A stretch of DNA of 5,835 nt from CALNYZ01 sp942490945 (lineage in GTDB: Bacteria > Pseudomonadota > Gammaproteobacteria > UBA6429 > Thiohalophilaceae): positions 1-5,835 of the forward strand of contig CALNYZ010000024.1 of NCBI GenBank assembly GCA_942490945.1, given 5' to 3'. Position 1 is the stretch's first letter, and every line of letters begins with the position of its first letter. A program made the translations under genes and the position numbers. The notes below the pieces were generated by a model. That model ran no database searches, was not told the origin of the DNA, and was given only the letters and a program-made list of their open reading frames with translations. Positions 1 to 5,835 of the stretch are shown here, piece after piece.

Positions 1-747
1 ATCATTTTCATATACCAGGTATCCACGATGAAAACGGGTTGCATCGGTATGTCCGCTAATGCTGACGTGATTTGGTACCGTGCTGATAACTTTGCTGATT
101 TCCTGGAGAATTTTTTCTGTATAGGGTTTCAGTTTTGCACTACCCAGATCAAACATGGGACGGTTCTGTTTATCCACGATCTGAATTCTTAACCCGTCCG
201 GTGTAACATCAAGGAACAACTGATCCTTGAATTGTTTAAGATTTTTTGACTCGTCAATTGTGACTTTCAATAAATGTAACAGTTCATCCAGCTTGCGCTG
301 GTCTTCTTTTCTTTCTTCATCCGATATCTTGTCAGTACTTTTATCGCCAGCATCTTTTTGGTTCTGGTCGGATTGAGTCTGCTGTGTATGCCGTTGCTCT
401 TTTTCTGTTGACCCATCGACTTTGGTTTGCGCAGGCTCGGCTGATCTTTCGATGTTTTGTGTCCGTGTCCTGTCGCCCTTTGGCATTTCCTTGGCGCCAC
501 CCAATTTTATCAAGCTTGTGCTTGCGCCGCCGGGTCCTTTCACACCTGCAGGATTTTTAAAGTAATCGGATATGCCTTCACGCTGCATTTCATCCGTTAT
601 ACCAAGCAACCAAAGCAGCAAAAAAAAAGCCATCATTGCTGTCACAAAGTCAGCATAGGCTACTTTCCATGAGCCACCATGATGGGCGTGACCACCTTCA
701 ATGATTTTCTTGACGACTATCGGTTGTTTTTTATCATCAGACGCCAC
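1..747 (-). CDS. motB: Flagellar motor stator protein MotB (3' end missing)
   Basis: Stator subunit of the flagellar motor. It forms the ion channel with MotA in the inner membrane and anchors to peptidoglycan through a periplasmic OmpA-like domain. The 249 visible codons show a short basic N-terminus and one membrane segment around residues 30-50. The signature AYADFVTAMMAFF contains Asp33, the proton-carrying aspartate of the family. A long hydrophilic Q/K/D-rich linker covers residues about 85-155. The start of the OmpA-like domain shows NRPMFDLGSAKL and the peptidoglycan-binding GHTD at 232-235. The gene runs off the left edge, so the distal OmpA-like domain is not visible. The start is the GTG at 747, 8 bases after an AGGGA that overlaps the motA stop; no ATG fits the family N-terminus. 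The last few residues (LVYEND) do not resemble the usual SNWELSADR continuation. Proton rather than sodium coupling is inferred from resemblance to E. coli MotB. Confidence 0.95.
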   Translation of the reverse strand, partial: MASDDKKQPIVVKKIIEGGHAHHGGSWKVAYADFVTAMMAFFLLLWLLGITDEMQREGISDYFKNPAGVKGPGGASTSLIKLGGAKEMPKGDRTRTQNIERSAEPAQTKVDGSTEKEQRHTQQTQSDQNQKDAGDKSTDKISDEERKEDQRKLDELLHLLKVTIDESKNLKQFKDQLFLDVTPDGLRIQIVDKQNRPMFDLGSAKLKPYTEKILQEISKVISTVPNHVSISGHTDATRFHRGYLVYEND

Positions 748-755
748 GGTATGTA

Positions 756-760
756 TCCCT
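756..760 (-). promoter_or_regulatory. Ribosome binding site for motB overlapping the motA stop
   Basis: AGGGA on the minus strand ends 8 bases before the GTG at 747 and overlaps the motA TAG stop (759-761). It supports the GTG start and suggests translational coupling of the two stator subunits. Confidence 0.6.
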
Positions 761-1619
761 AAGTTGCTTTGGCGCCTTTAATGTGCTCTTCCAGTTCGAT
801 GAATCCTGGTCGGACATTGCTGTACAAAACTTTACGGCCAAATTCCACGGCAATTTGCGGCGTGTACCCGTTTAAAGTAGCCATAATGCAGACTTTTGCA
901 CATTCAAATAATTTACTATCTTCTTCCGCCTGCACTTCCATTGCATTCGCCATCGGCCCGGCAAAACCATAAGCCAACAGAATACCCAGGAAGGTTCCCA
1001 CTAGTGCCGCACCAACGTGTGCACCCAATACTGTAGGAGGTTCACTGATATATCCCATTGTGATAACAACACCCATTACCGCGGCAACAATACCAAATCC
1101 GGGTAACCCGTCTGACATGGTGGTCAATGCGGCACTCGGCTTGTGGCCTTCTTTATGATGAACATCCAGCTCGATATCCATCAGGCTTTCAAGTTCAAAC
1201 GCATTCATATTTCCGCCAACCATCAAGCGTAAATAGTCACAAATAAAATCTATCAGATGATGATTGGCGAGTAGTTTGGGAAATTCCTTAAAAATTTCAC
1301 TTTCATGCGGTTCTTCGATATCGTTTTCAAGCGCCATCAAACCTTCTTTACGTGATTTGGAAAACAATTTATACATCAAGGATAATATGTCGAGATAAGT
1401 TTGCTTCTTGTACTTGGTACCCTTTAATAATCCTGGAATTCCTTTTAATACTGCAAAGATAATTTTTGGAGGATTCGCAATAACGAAGGCGCCAGACGCG
1501 CCACCAAGAATGATTAATAACTCGAAGGGTTGGTATAAAGATAATAGATTGCCATGGGATAGGACATAGCCACCCAGAACACTACCGATAACCATTATTA
1601 ACCCTATAATAAACTTCAT
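759..1619 (-). CDS. motA: Flagellar motor stator protein MotA
   Basis: Inner-membrane stator subunit that surrounds MotB, conducts ions and pushes on the rotor protein FliG. The product is 286 residues, close to the 295 of E. coli MotA. Four membrane segments are visible at about 3-20, 33-50, 170-190 and 202-222, with a large cytoplasmic loop between the second and third. Residues known as functional in E. coli fall at the same numbers: Arg90 and Glu98 in the FliG-contacting loop (KSRKEGLMALENDIEEP), Pro173 in GLPGFGIVAAVMG, and Pro222 in AYGFAGPMAN. The ATG at 1619 follows a good AAGGA at 6 bases. motB lies 11 bases downstream on the same strand, so the two are an operon. A FliA-like promoter sits about 70 bases upstream. 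The identification is secure. Proton use is inferred from similarity to the E. coli type rather than shown. Confidence 0.98.
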   Translation of the reverse strand: MKFIIGLIMVIGSVLGGYVLSHGNLLSLYQPFELLIILGGASGAFVIANPPKIIFAVLKGIPGLLKGTKYKKQTYLDILSLMYKLFSKSRKEGLMALENDIEEPHESEIFKEFPKLLANHHLIDFICDYLRLMVGGNMNAFELESLMDIELDVHHKEGHKPSAALTTMSDGLPGFGIVAAVMGVVITMGYISEPPTVLGAHVGAALVGTFLGILLAYGFAGPMANAMEVQAEEDSKLFECAKVCIMATLNGYTPQIAVEFGRKVLYSNVRPGFIELEEHIKGAKAT

Positions 1620-1625
1620 TATATT

Positions 1626-1630
1626 TCCTT
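1626..1630 (-). promoter_or_regulatory. Ribosome binding site for motA
   Basis: AAGGA on the minus strand with a 6-base spacer to the ATG at 1619 fixes the motA start. The encoded N-terminus MKFIIGLIMV matches the usual MotA beginning. Confidence 0.75.
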
Positions 1631-1690
1631 AGCAATCATAATGTTACAGCGCACCCTGTAAATATTTCGAAGCCTGACTCAACATTAATG

Positions 1691-1717
1691 ATATCGACCC
1701 ACCTAGCAGAAACTTAA
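1691..1717 (-). promoter_or_regulatory. FliA (sigma-28)-like promoter for motAB
   Basis: Reading the minus strand, TTAAGTTT (1717-1710) is followed by exactly 11 bases and then GTCGATAT (1698-1691). The enterobacterial FliA consensus is TAAAGTTT-N11-GCCGATAA, so the match is 7 of 8 and 6 of 8 with ideal spacing. A transcript would start near 1683 and leave a leader of about 65 bases before motA. Late flagellar genes such as motAB are classic FliA targets, which raises confidence. No start site has been measured. Confidence 0.7.
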
Positions 1718-1741
1718 GTAATTCAAATTGCTGGAATTACT
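1717..1741. repeat. Perfect 8-bp inverted repeat between the divergent promoters
   Basis: AGTAATTC (1717-1724) and GAATTACT (1734-1741) are perfect inverted copies separated by 9 bases. The dyad abuts the upstream edge of the motA FliA-like promoter and lies about 40 bases upstream of the HDOD-gene promoter. It could be an operator for a dimeric regulator. It lacks a T-run and is AT-rich, so a terminator is unlikely. It could also be chance in an AT-rich spacer. Confidence 0.4.
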
Positions 1742-1782
1742 GCACATTTTCATCCAAATCGGTGCAACAATATCCTGCTCAT

Positions 1783-1810
1783 TAAAGTATGACGTGATTT
1801 AATCCGATAT
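1783..1810 (+). promoter_or_regulatory. FliA (sigma-28)-like promoter for the HDOD-GAF gene
   Basis: TAAAGTAT (1783-1790) matches the FliA -35 TAAAGTTT at 7 of 8. After 12 bases comes TCCGATAT (1803-1810), which matches GCCGATAA at 6 of 8. Spacing is one base longer than the ideal 11. A start near 1817 would give a leader of about 20 bases, with the ribosome binding site at 1827-1830. A TATAAA at 1821-1826 could instead contribute to a vegetative promoter, but it would lie too close to the start codon. Confidence 0.5.
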
Positions 1811-1826
1811 ATCAAAGACATATAAA

Positions 1827-1830
1827 GAGG
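1827..1830 (+). promoter_or_regulatory. Ribosome binding site that decides the HDOD-gene start
   Basis: GAGG, within AAAGAGGT, ends 7 bases before the ATG at 1838 but only 1 base before the in-frame ATG at 1832. The spacing favours the second ATG, so the product begins MSQSLKQW rather than MDMSQSLK. Confidence 0.7.
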
Positions 1831-1837
1831 TATGGAT

Positions 1838-3274
1838 ATGTCCCAATCGCTCAAGCAATGGGCCGACAAAATCGCAAAAACAGTCATTCCGATACATCCG
1901 GAAACACTGAAGATTTTGCGTGTGCATGCCAGGGATGAAAATGTACATATTTCCAAACTTTCTGACACAATCATGCTTGATCCGGGTCTGGTTGTGTCAC
2001 TGTTGCGCGTATGTAATGAAATGACTGCCAGAAAGAGTGGCGCAGAAATTACAACCATGTCACAGGCATTCATGTTACTTGGCAGTCAAAATGTCCTGCA
2101 AAAAGCGATGCAGTTACCTGAATTGAATAAAGCACTAAAACCGGACGCACAAAAGCGATTACTACTTACCTACTCACGTGCGTACCATGCAGCCTACCAG
2201 GCAATGCAGTGGGCAATTCAACGACGTGATATGACGCCGGAAGAAATATTTATTGCTACCATGCTACATTTTCTGGCGGAAATTCTGATCTCGATACACT
2301 CACCGGATGTATTGGATCAAATAGATCACCTGAAAAGATCACGAAACATACCCTCTGAAGAAGCGCAATACCTGGTGCTGGGATTTAGCCTGGATGAATT
2401 ATCGCTTGAAATAGCTGAACATTGGCATTTACCAAGCCTGGTTAAGGAAGCCTTGCAATCCGAGAATGCGCATTTCCCTCGTGCATACGGGATTATGCTG
2501 GCAGTACAACTTGCCAGACATACATCAATTCATTGGCTGGCGGAAAAAACACACAAAATTATAGCCATGGCAGCAGAATGGTTACATGAAACAGAAAAAG
2601 ATATCATTGCTGATTGTCATAAAAATGCCGCCGAAGCAGCGCGCAAGACTTCGCACTACGGGGTTATTTCAGCAGCAGAAAGATTATTATACATTCCGGC
2701 AAAAACCGCCTTCATTGAAGCAAAAAATGATTCGCGCAAGGTCAATATTTGCCTGATACCACAATTGCCATATTTAAAAGAAAATATTTCGCTTATTAAA
2801 AAGTCTACAATTGTGCAGTCAAAAGATTTTATTTCGCTGGTGCTAAAAGCAATGCATGATTGCATTGGATTGAATCGTACATTGTTTGTTGTTTATAACA
2901 AGGAAGATAATAAATTGGCAGCATACTTGTCCGCTGGTGCTGATAACGACCCGGATTTTAATCGTCTCTCTATTAGCGTTAAGGATAAAAATCTGTTCGC
3001 ATTGCTGTTAAGCAAGCCACAGGCAATTATTATCAATAACAGTAATCGTGATAAATTCTGGCAATTGGTGCCTGATAGTTTCAAAAAAATCACCAAGACA
3101 AACTCATTCACCGCTATGTCCGTGGTGATAAACAACAAACCGATTGGTATTTTTTATGCCGACCGACATTCGAATGAATGTCAGATTGATGAAGTAAGTT
3201 ATCAGTATTTCAAGTCTGTCTGCAAGGAAGCAAGCATAAAAATGGAACAGACTGACAAGTTAAGATTCAGATAA
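1838..3274 (+). CDS. HDOD domain protein with C-terminal GAF-like domain
   Basis: Likely a signalling or regulatory protein of 478 residues with no enzyme signature. Residues about 8-235 look like an HDOD domain. The pattern is LDPGLVVSLLRVCNE, then TMSQAFMLLGSQNVLQ, then a helix-rich segment with HFLAEILISIHSPDV. HDOD domains are relatives of HD phosphohydrolases that have lost the metal-binding residues; no HD metal-binding motif is evident here. Residues about 240-325 are a linker with helical and mixed segments. Residues about 328-468 look like a GAF fold, with FISLVLKAMHDCIGLNRTLF, a central strand region, and AMSVVINNKPIGIFYADR near the end; the ligand cannot be read from sequence. There is no signal peptide or membrane segment, so it is probably cytoplasmic. 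The start at 1838 is preferred over 1832 because of GAGG spacing. It is divergent from motA and has its own FliA-like promoter, and its stop overlaps convergent recR. HDOD proteins in other bacteria take part in motility, chemotaxis, biofilm and second-messenger control; a motility role here is inference. Confidence 0.85.
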   Translation: MSQSLKQWADKIAKTVIPIHPETLKILRVHARDENVHISKLSDTIMLDPGLVVSLLRVCNEMTARKSGAEITTMSQAFMLLGSQNVLQKAMQLPELNKALKPDAQKRLLLTYSRAYHAAYQAMQWAIQRRDMTPEEIFIATMLHFLAEILISIHSPDVLDQIDHLKRSRNIPSEEAQYLVLGFSLDELSLEIAEHWHLPSLVKEALQSENAHFPRAYGIMLAVQLARHTSIHWLAEKTHKIIAMAAEWLHETEKDIIADCHKNAAEAARKTSHYGVISAAERLLYIPAKTAFIEAKNDSRKVNICLIPQLPYLKENISLIKKSTIVQSKDFISLVLKAMHDCIGLNRTLFVVYNKEDNKLAAYLSAGADNDPDFNRLSISVKDKNLFALLLSKPQAIIINNSNRDKFWQLVPDSFKKITKTNSFTAMSVVINNKPIGIFYADRHSNECQIDEVSYQYFKSVCKEASIKMEQTDKLRFR

Positions 3275-3866
3275 CTTCTGCCCGACCATTTAATGCCATC
3301 GCCAGGGTTGAGTTGTTGACGTACTCGATTTCCCCACCAAACGGAATACCATGTGCCAGCCGTGTTGTCTTGATACCGCGCTTGGCTGTCATTTCTGACA
3401 AATAATGCGCCGTTGCCTCACCTTCAACTGTCGGATTGGTGGCAAGTATAATTTCAGAAATATCCCCTGCATCCAGCATTACAGCAAGCTTGTCCAGTCC
3501 AATATCAATTGGCCCTACTCCATCCAGTGGAGACAAATGCCCCATCAGGACAAAGTATAAACCCTTGTAATCTGTGGCATCTTCAATTGCCTGTACATCG
3601 GCGGGCGTTTCAACAACGCAGATTAATGATTTGTCACGGCTTGAAGTTTCGCAAATATGACAATATTCCTGTTCCGCAAAGTTGCGACATTTTTTACAAT
3701 GACCAATCTTTTCCACGGCATCTTTTAACGCACTTGCCAGCGTTAATGCATCATTCTTTTGCCGTTCCAGCAAGGTAAAAGCCATACGCTGTGCAGATTT
3801 CGCGCCCACGCCCGGCAAACATTGCAATGCCTTGATGAGCTGCCCAAGCGTTTTGCTGTATGCCAT
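3267..3866 (-). CDS. recR: Recombination mediator protein RecR
   Basis: RecR acts with RecO, and often RecF, to load RecA on gapped single-stranded DNA covered by SSB during recombinational repair. The product is 199 residues, the usual length. An N-terminal helix-hairpin-helix region contains LPGVGAKSAQRMAF (17-30). A four-cysteine zinc site is complete at Cys57, Cys60, Cys69 and Cys72. A Toprim domain follows with VVETPAD (Glu86), GHLSPLDGVGP and ATNPTVEGEATAHYL (142-156). The C-terminal AHGIPFGGEIEYV is also typical. It starts 5 bases after the ybaB stop with no good Shine-Dalgarno sequence, so translation is probably coupled to ybaB. It is the last gene of the dnaX-ybaB-recR group. Its final 8 bases overlap the end of the convergent HDOD gene, and no terminator hairpin is visible between them. 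Confidence 0.98.
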   Translation of the reverse strand: MAYSKTLGQLIKALQCLPGVGAKSAQRMAFTLLERQKNDALTLASALKDAVEKIGHCKKCRNFAEQEYCHICETSSRDKSLICVVETPADVQAIEDATDYKGLYFVLMGHLSPLDGVGPIDIGLDKLAVMLDAGDISEIILATNPTVEGEATAHYLSEMTAKRGIKTTRLAHGIPFGGEIEYVNNSTLAMALNGRAEVI

Positions 3867-3871
3867 CGGGA

Positions 3872-4195
3872 CTAGAAGGGTAATTTAAAGCCGGCAGGAA
3901 GGTTCATTCCTGCTGTTAACCCTGACATTTTTTCTTGGGTGGTTTTTTCTACCATGCGTACCGCGTCATTCATGGCAGCCGCTATCAAGTCTTCGAGCAT
4001 ATCCTTGTCGTCGGACAACAAGCTGTCATCTATTTCAACTCGCTTCACATCATACTTGCAAGTCATGGTGATCTTGACAAGCCCGCCACCGGACTGTCCG
4101 GTTACTTCAATATTTGCCATTTCTTGCTGCGCCTTTTGCATATCTTCCTGCATCTTTTGCGCCTGCTTCATTATTTGTCCCAAACCACCTTTCAT
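3872..4195 (-). CDS. ybaB: YbaB/EbfC family nucleoid-associated protein
   Basis: A small DNA-binding protein (107 residues) of the YbaB/EbfC family, which forms dimers and coats DNA. The N-terminal half is a long amphipathic helix rich in Met, Gln and Lys (residues about 5-28). The conserved core follows, with IEVTGQSGGGLVKITMTCKY and VKRVEIDDSLL, then a helix with DMLEDLIAAAMNDAVRMVEK. The tail SGLTAGMNLPAGFKLPF is also characteristic. The start at 4195 follows GAGGT with a 6-base spacer, located just after the dnaX stop. The order dnaX-ybaB-recR is conserved in many proteobacteria. Its exact cellular role is unsettled; association with replication and repair genes is the main clue. Confidence 0.96.
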   Translation of the reverse strand: MKGGLGQIMKQAQKMQEDMQKAQQEMANIEVTGQSGGGLVKITMTCKYDVKRVEIDDSLLSDDKDMLEDLIAAAMNDAVRMVEKTTQEKMSGLTAGMNLPAGFKLPF

Positions 4196-4201
4196 ACTCT
4201 T

Positions 4202-4206
4202 ACCTC
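4202..4206 (-). promoter_or_regulatory. Ribosome binding site for ybaB
   Basis: GAGGT on the minus strand lies between the dnaX stop (4208-4210) and the ybaB ATG (4195), with a 6-base spacer. The 12-base intergenic gap leaves no room for a promoter, which supports cotranscription with dnaX. Confidence 0.7.
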
Positions 4207-4207
4207 G

Positions 4208-5490
4208 CTAAGTTTCAATTGGTTTGATTGAATTTAAATTAATATCCGCATCAAATGCCGACATTAATGATTTTACATTTTTATCTGATTCAATTGCCTG
4301 TTTTGCCTGCGCCTGCCTTTCCTGTTGTTCACGTTCTTCTAACTGGCGTGGCGATTCGAGATCTGATTCTGCTATCTCGATATTAATTTTAATCTGACGA
4401 CCTTGCATGGTCGACAAGGTTTTTTCAATGCGGTTAATACGCTCTTTTGAGGCAAGTGGTGCAGAGGCTGGTGTCGCAATAAGATCTACCTGCGCACCAT
4501 TAAAAGCCTTGACCGCGCAATTCTGTGCCAGTTCCTTGTCCACACCCGAAATGGGCAGAACTTTCACGATTTCCGGCCAGTCTGTATCAATACGTAATGT
4601 TTGCAATGCAGTGGGAGCTTCGGGCGCAATTTTCTCCGCTACGCCGGGCTTGTTATTTTCAATTTCATTTGCTGCCGGGGTAATTGACGTGTCAGCAGTC
4701 ACAGCAGAATTATTGTTGGGTTGTTGCTGTTGCACAGGACTGGTAACTGACTCGCTTGTAACTGGCGCAGTTGAGCTTGTATCACCGGTAGCAGCAGTTG
4801 CCGGTCTGAATGCGAGCATCCGCAAGACGGTCATTTCCAGTCCGACTGTTTTATCCGGCACATAGACCAGATCACGATTACCCATTACTGCAATCTGGTA
4901 AAACAACTGCAGGTCTTCGGCGCAAAACACCTTAATCAATTCATCTGCCTGATGACTTTCAACATTATATGATGACAAGGCTTCGATGCCGGCTTGCGGA
5001 AACTGTTGATACAAAGCCAGGCCATGTAAAACACCAATTAAATAATCAAACACGACTTCAATGTCTGCTGCTTCTTTTGCAATATCATGTACAAGTGTAA
5101 TGGCCAGCTCGCTATTCTTCGTTGCCAATGCACTTAACAGCGCAATCACTTTGTCTGATTTTACTGTCCCCAGCATCTCGTCAACGCACTGCAAGGAAAC
5201 CTGTCCATTGCTAAATGCTATTGCCTGGTCCAACAGACTCAATGCATCGCGCAAACTTCCATCTGCCGATCTGGCAAGTTGCTTGATGGCTGCTTGTTCC
5301 GATTGCAGTGCTTCACTTTGCATAACAGATTCAAGATGATCGGATATCTGATCAAGAGGTAATCTTCGTAAATTAAATTGCAAGCAACGCGACAGGATGG
5401 TAACGGGTATTTTTTGCGGATCAGTTGTAGCCAGTAAAAACTTGACGTGCTGCGGCGGTTCTTCAAGTGTTTTTAATAATGCATTGAAAC
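4208..5490 (-). CDS. dnaX: DNA polymerase III subunit tau, C-terminal part (5' part missing)
   Basis: Clamp-loader subunit that organises the replicative polymerase. About 427 C-terminal residues are recognisable. They begin at SFNALLKTLEEPP, followed by sensor-1 LLATTDPQK, the arginine finger in TILSRCLQF, and sensor-2 GSLRDALSLLDQA. The domain III collar helices end around LRMLAFRP. A Ser/Thr/Pro/Gln-rich linker of about 65 residues follows. The last 125 residues form the tau-specific domain, with DTDWPEIV, KELAQNCAV and a charged tail ending NSIKPIET. Roughly the first 140 residues, with Walker A, the zinc module and Walker B (DEVHML), are absent. The frame stays open to a TTG at 5656, but that sequence is not DnaX. 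No A-rich slippery heptamer occurs near the domain III/linker border, so gamma by E. coli-type frameshifting is not supported. Only this 3' part is reliable. Confidence 0.95.
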
Positions 5491-5835
5491 TGCTACCTGC
5501 AGCCTTAGGTGCACTATCTGCAGGCACACTAACTACTGGTGGACCCCCACCCTGCGGTTTTGTCTGCTGGCCATTGCGATTTTTGTTCGGGCCTTTGTTC
5601 ATCTGCCACGGAACCCGAAGTCCCATAACGCGGCCTGTCACCAGCATGATTTGCAACGTACGTGTCGATTGACTCTGCTAATTTCTTGGAATGCAGCCAG
5701 CCATTTTCATCAGAGGCTTCAAGAGCGCCTGGTGCAGAATCTTCTTGCGAAGGATAGGGCCCCAGCTGACCAGTAGGTGTATATACGTGCCGGGCTGGCT
5801 AGAAAACCGCATTACCGGCCAGGATGCGTGGTCCT
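5491..5835. other. Unassigned segment that does not continue dnaX
   Basis: These 345 bases should encode the Walker B and zinc regions of DnaX but do not in any minus-strand frame. In the dnaX frame a TAG stop lies at about 5681-5683. Downstream of it the frame reads a Gly/Pro/Lys/Asn-rich peptide, including MNKGPNKNRNGQQTKPQGGG, straight into DnaX. Another minus frame is open for 89 codons from 5798 to a stop at 5529-5531. It includes ASDENGWLHSKKLAESID, which looks protein-like but has no ATG and no family I recognise. A hand count gives about 54% G+C over 5521-5820, against about 46% over 5221-5460. The origin is unknown. It could be a chimeric contig end, an insertion or a rearrangement. 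Confidence 0.7.
5496..5524. repeat. 7-bp inverted repeat (CCTGCAG/CTGCAGG) at the dnaX break
   Basis: CCTGCAG (5496-5502) and CTGCAGG (5518-5524) are perfect inverted copies around a 15-base loop. They start a few bases beyond the point where DnaX similarity ends. Each contains the palindrome CTGCAG. The position is suggestive, but the repeat is short and may be chance. Confidence 0.4.

Noticed and set aside
267..500. 77-codon minus-strand open frame inside motB
   Set aside because: It is an overlapping frame of the motB linker. The motB frame carries the recognisable family motifs through the same bases.
1741..1766. TGCAC/GTGCA inverted repeat in the motA/HDOD spacer
   Set aside because: Arms of only 5 bp with a 16-base loop are expected by chance, and there is no positional support.
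4417..4424. Programmed -1 frameshift site in dnaX that would make gamma
   Set aside because: The only A-run on the coding strand reads GAA AAA ACC in frame. This does not form a slippery heptamer in phase, and it lies in the C-terminal tau domain rather than at the end of domain III.
4407..4865. 152-codon plus-strand open frame opposite dnaX
   Set aside because: It is antisense to a clearly coding tau linker and C-terminal domain, and its translation is a low-complexity Ser/Ala/Val pattern typical of an antisense shadow.
5485..5656. Intein in DnaX, since DnaX inteins are known and the C-terminal part begins with Ser
   Set aside because: The residues before the break read PKAAGS. There is no C-terminal His-Asn or His-Gln intein motif and no intein block sequence in the frame.
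4208..5656. Complete 482-residue DnaX starting at TTG 5656
   Set aside because: The first 55 residues do not resemble DnaX and the ATPase Walker motifs are missing. The open frame across the join is more simply chance.
1..5835. CRISPR array, tRNA, rRNA, transposase or phage genes
   Set aside because: No regularly spaced repeats, no cloverleaf or rRNA-like sequence, and no recognisable transposase, integrase or phage protein was found. The window is almost fully occupied by housekeeping and motility genes.

Overview
The window looks like chromosomal DNA of a flagellated proteobacterium. The evidence is a motA-motB pair, a conserved dnaX-ybaB-recR replication and repair cluster, and an HDOD-GAF signalling gene. 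Moderate G+C and the style of the proteins (286-residue MotA, HDOD gene next to recR) suggest a betaproteobacterium, perhaps in or near the Nitrosomonadales. That placement is inference from memory of the families, not a search result.

Layout from left to right. Positions 1-747 (minus strand) hold motB, which starts at a GTG and runs off the left end. Positions 759-1619 (minus) hold complete motA, 11 bases upstream of motB in the same operon. Positions 1620-1837 are a divergent control region with two sequences that resemble flagellar sigma-28 (FliA) promoters, one facing motA and one facing the next gene, plus a perfect 8-bp dyad. Positions 1838-3274 (plus) hold a gene for an HDOD protein with a C-terminal GAF-like domain. 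Its end overlaps the end of convergent recR by 8 bases. Positions 3267-3866, 3872-4195 and 4208 to about 5490 (all minus) are recR, ybaB and the 3' part of dnaX. They are tightly packed and were presumably transcribed in the order dnaX, ybaB, recR.

The right end, about 5491-5835, does not continue dnaX. The DnaX match begins abruptly at its conserved SFNALLKTLEEPP segment. The bases upstream contain no Walker B, zinc-finger or other DnaX sequence in any minus-strand frame, and hand-counted G+C is higher. dnaX is normally essential, so a chimeric contig end is the simplest reading, with a real insertion or a second broken copy as alternatives.

Functionally there are two modules: the stator of the flagellar motor (MotA/MotB), and DNA polymerase III clamp-loader and recombinational repair functions. 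The HDOD-GAF gene lies between them. If its FliA-like promoter is real, it belongs with motility rather than with recR. That is the most biologically interesting inference here. I do not see a clearly new multi-gene system.
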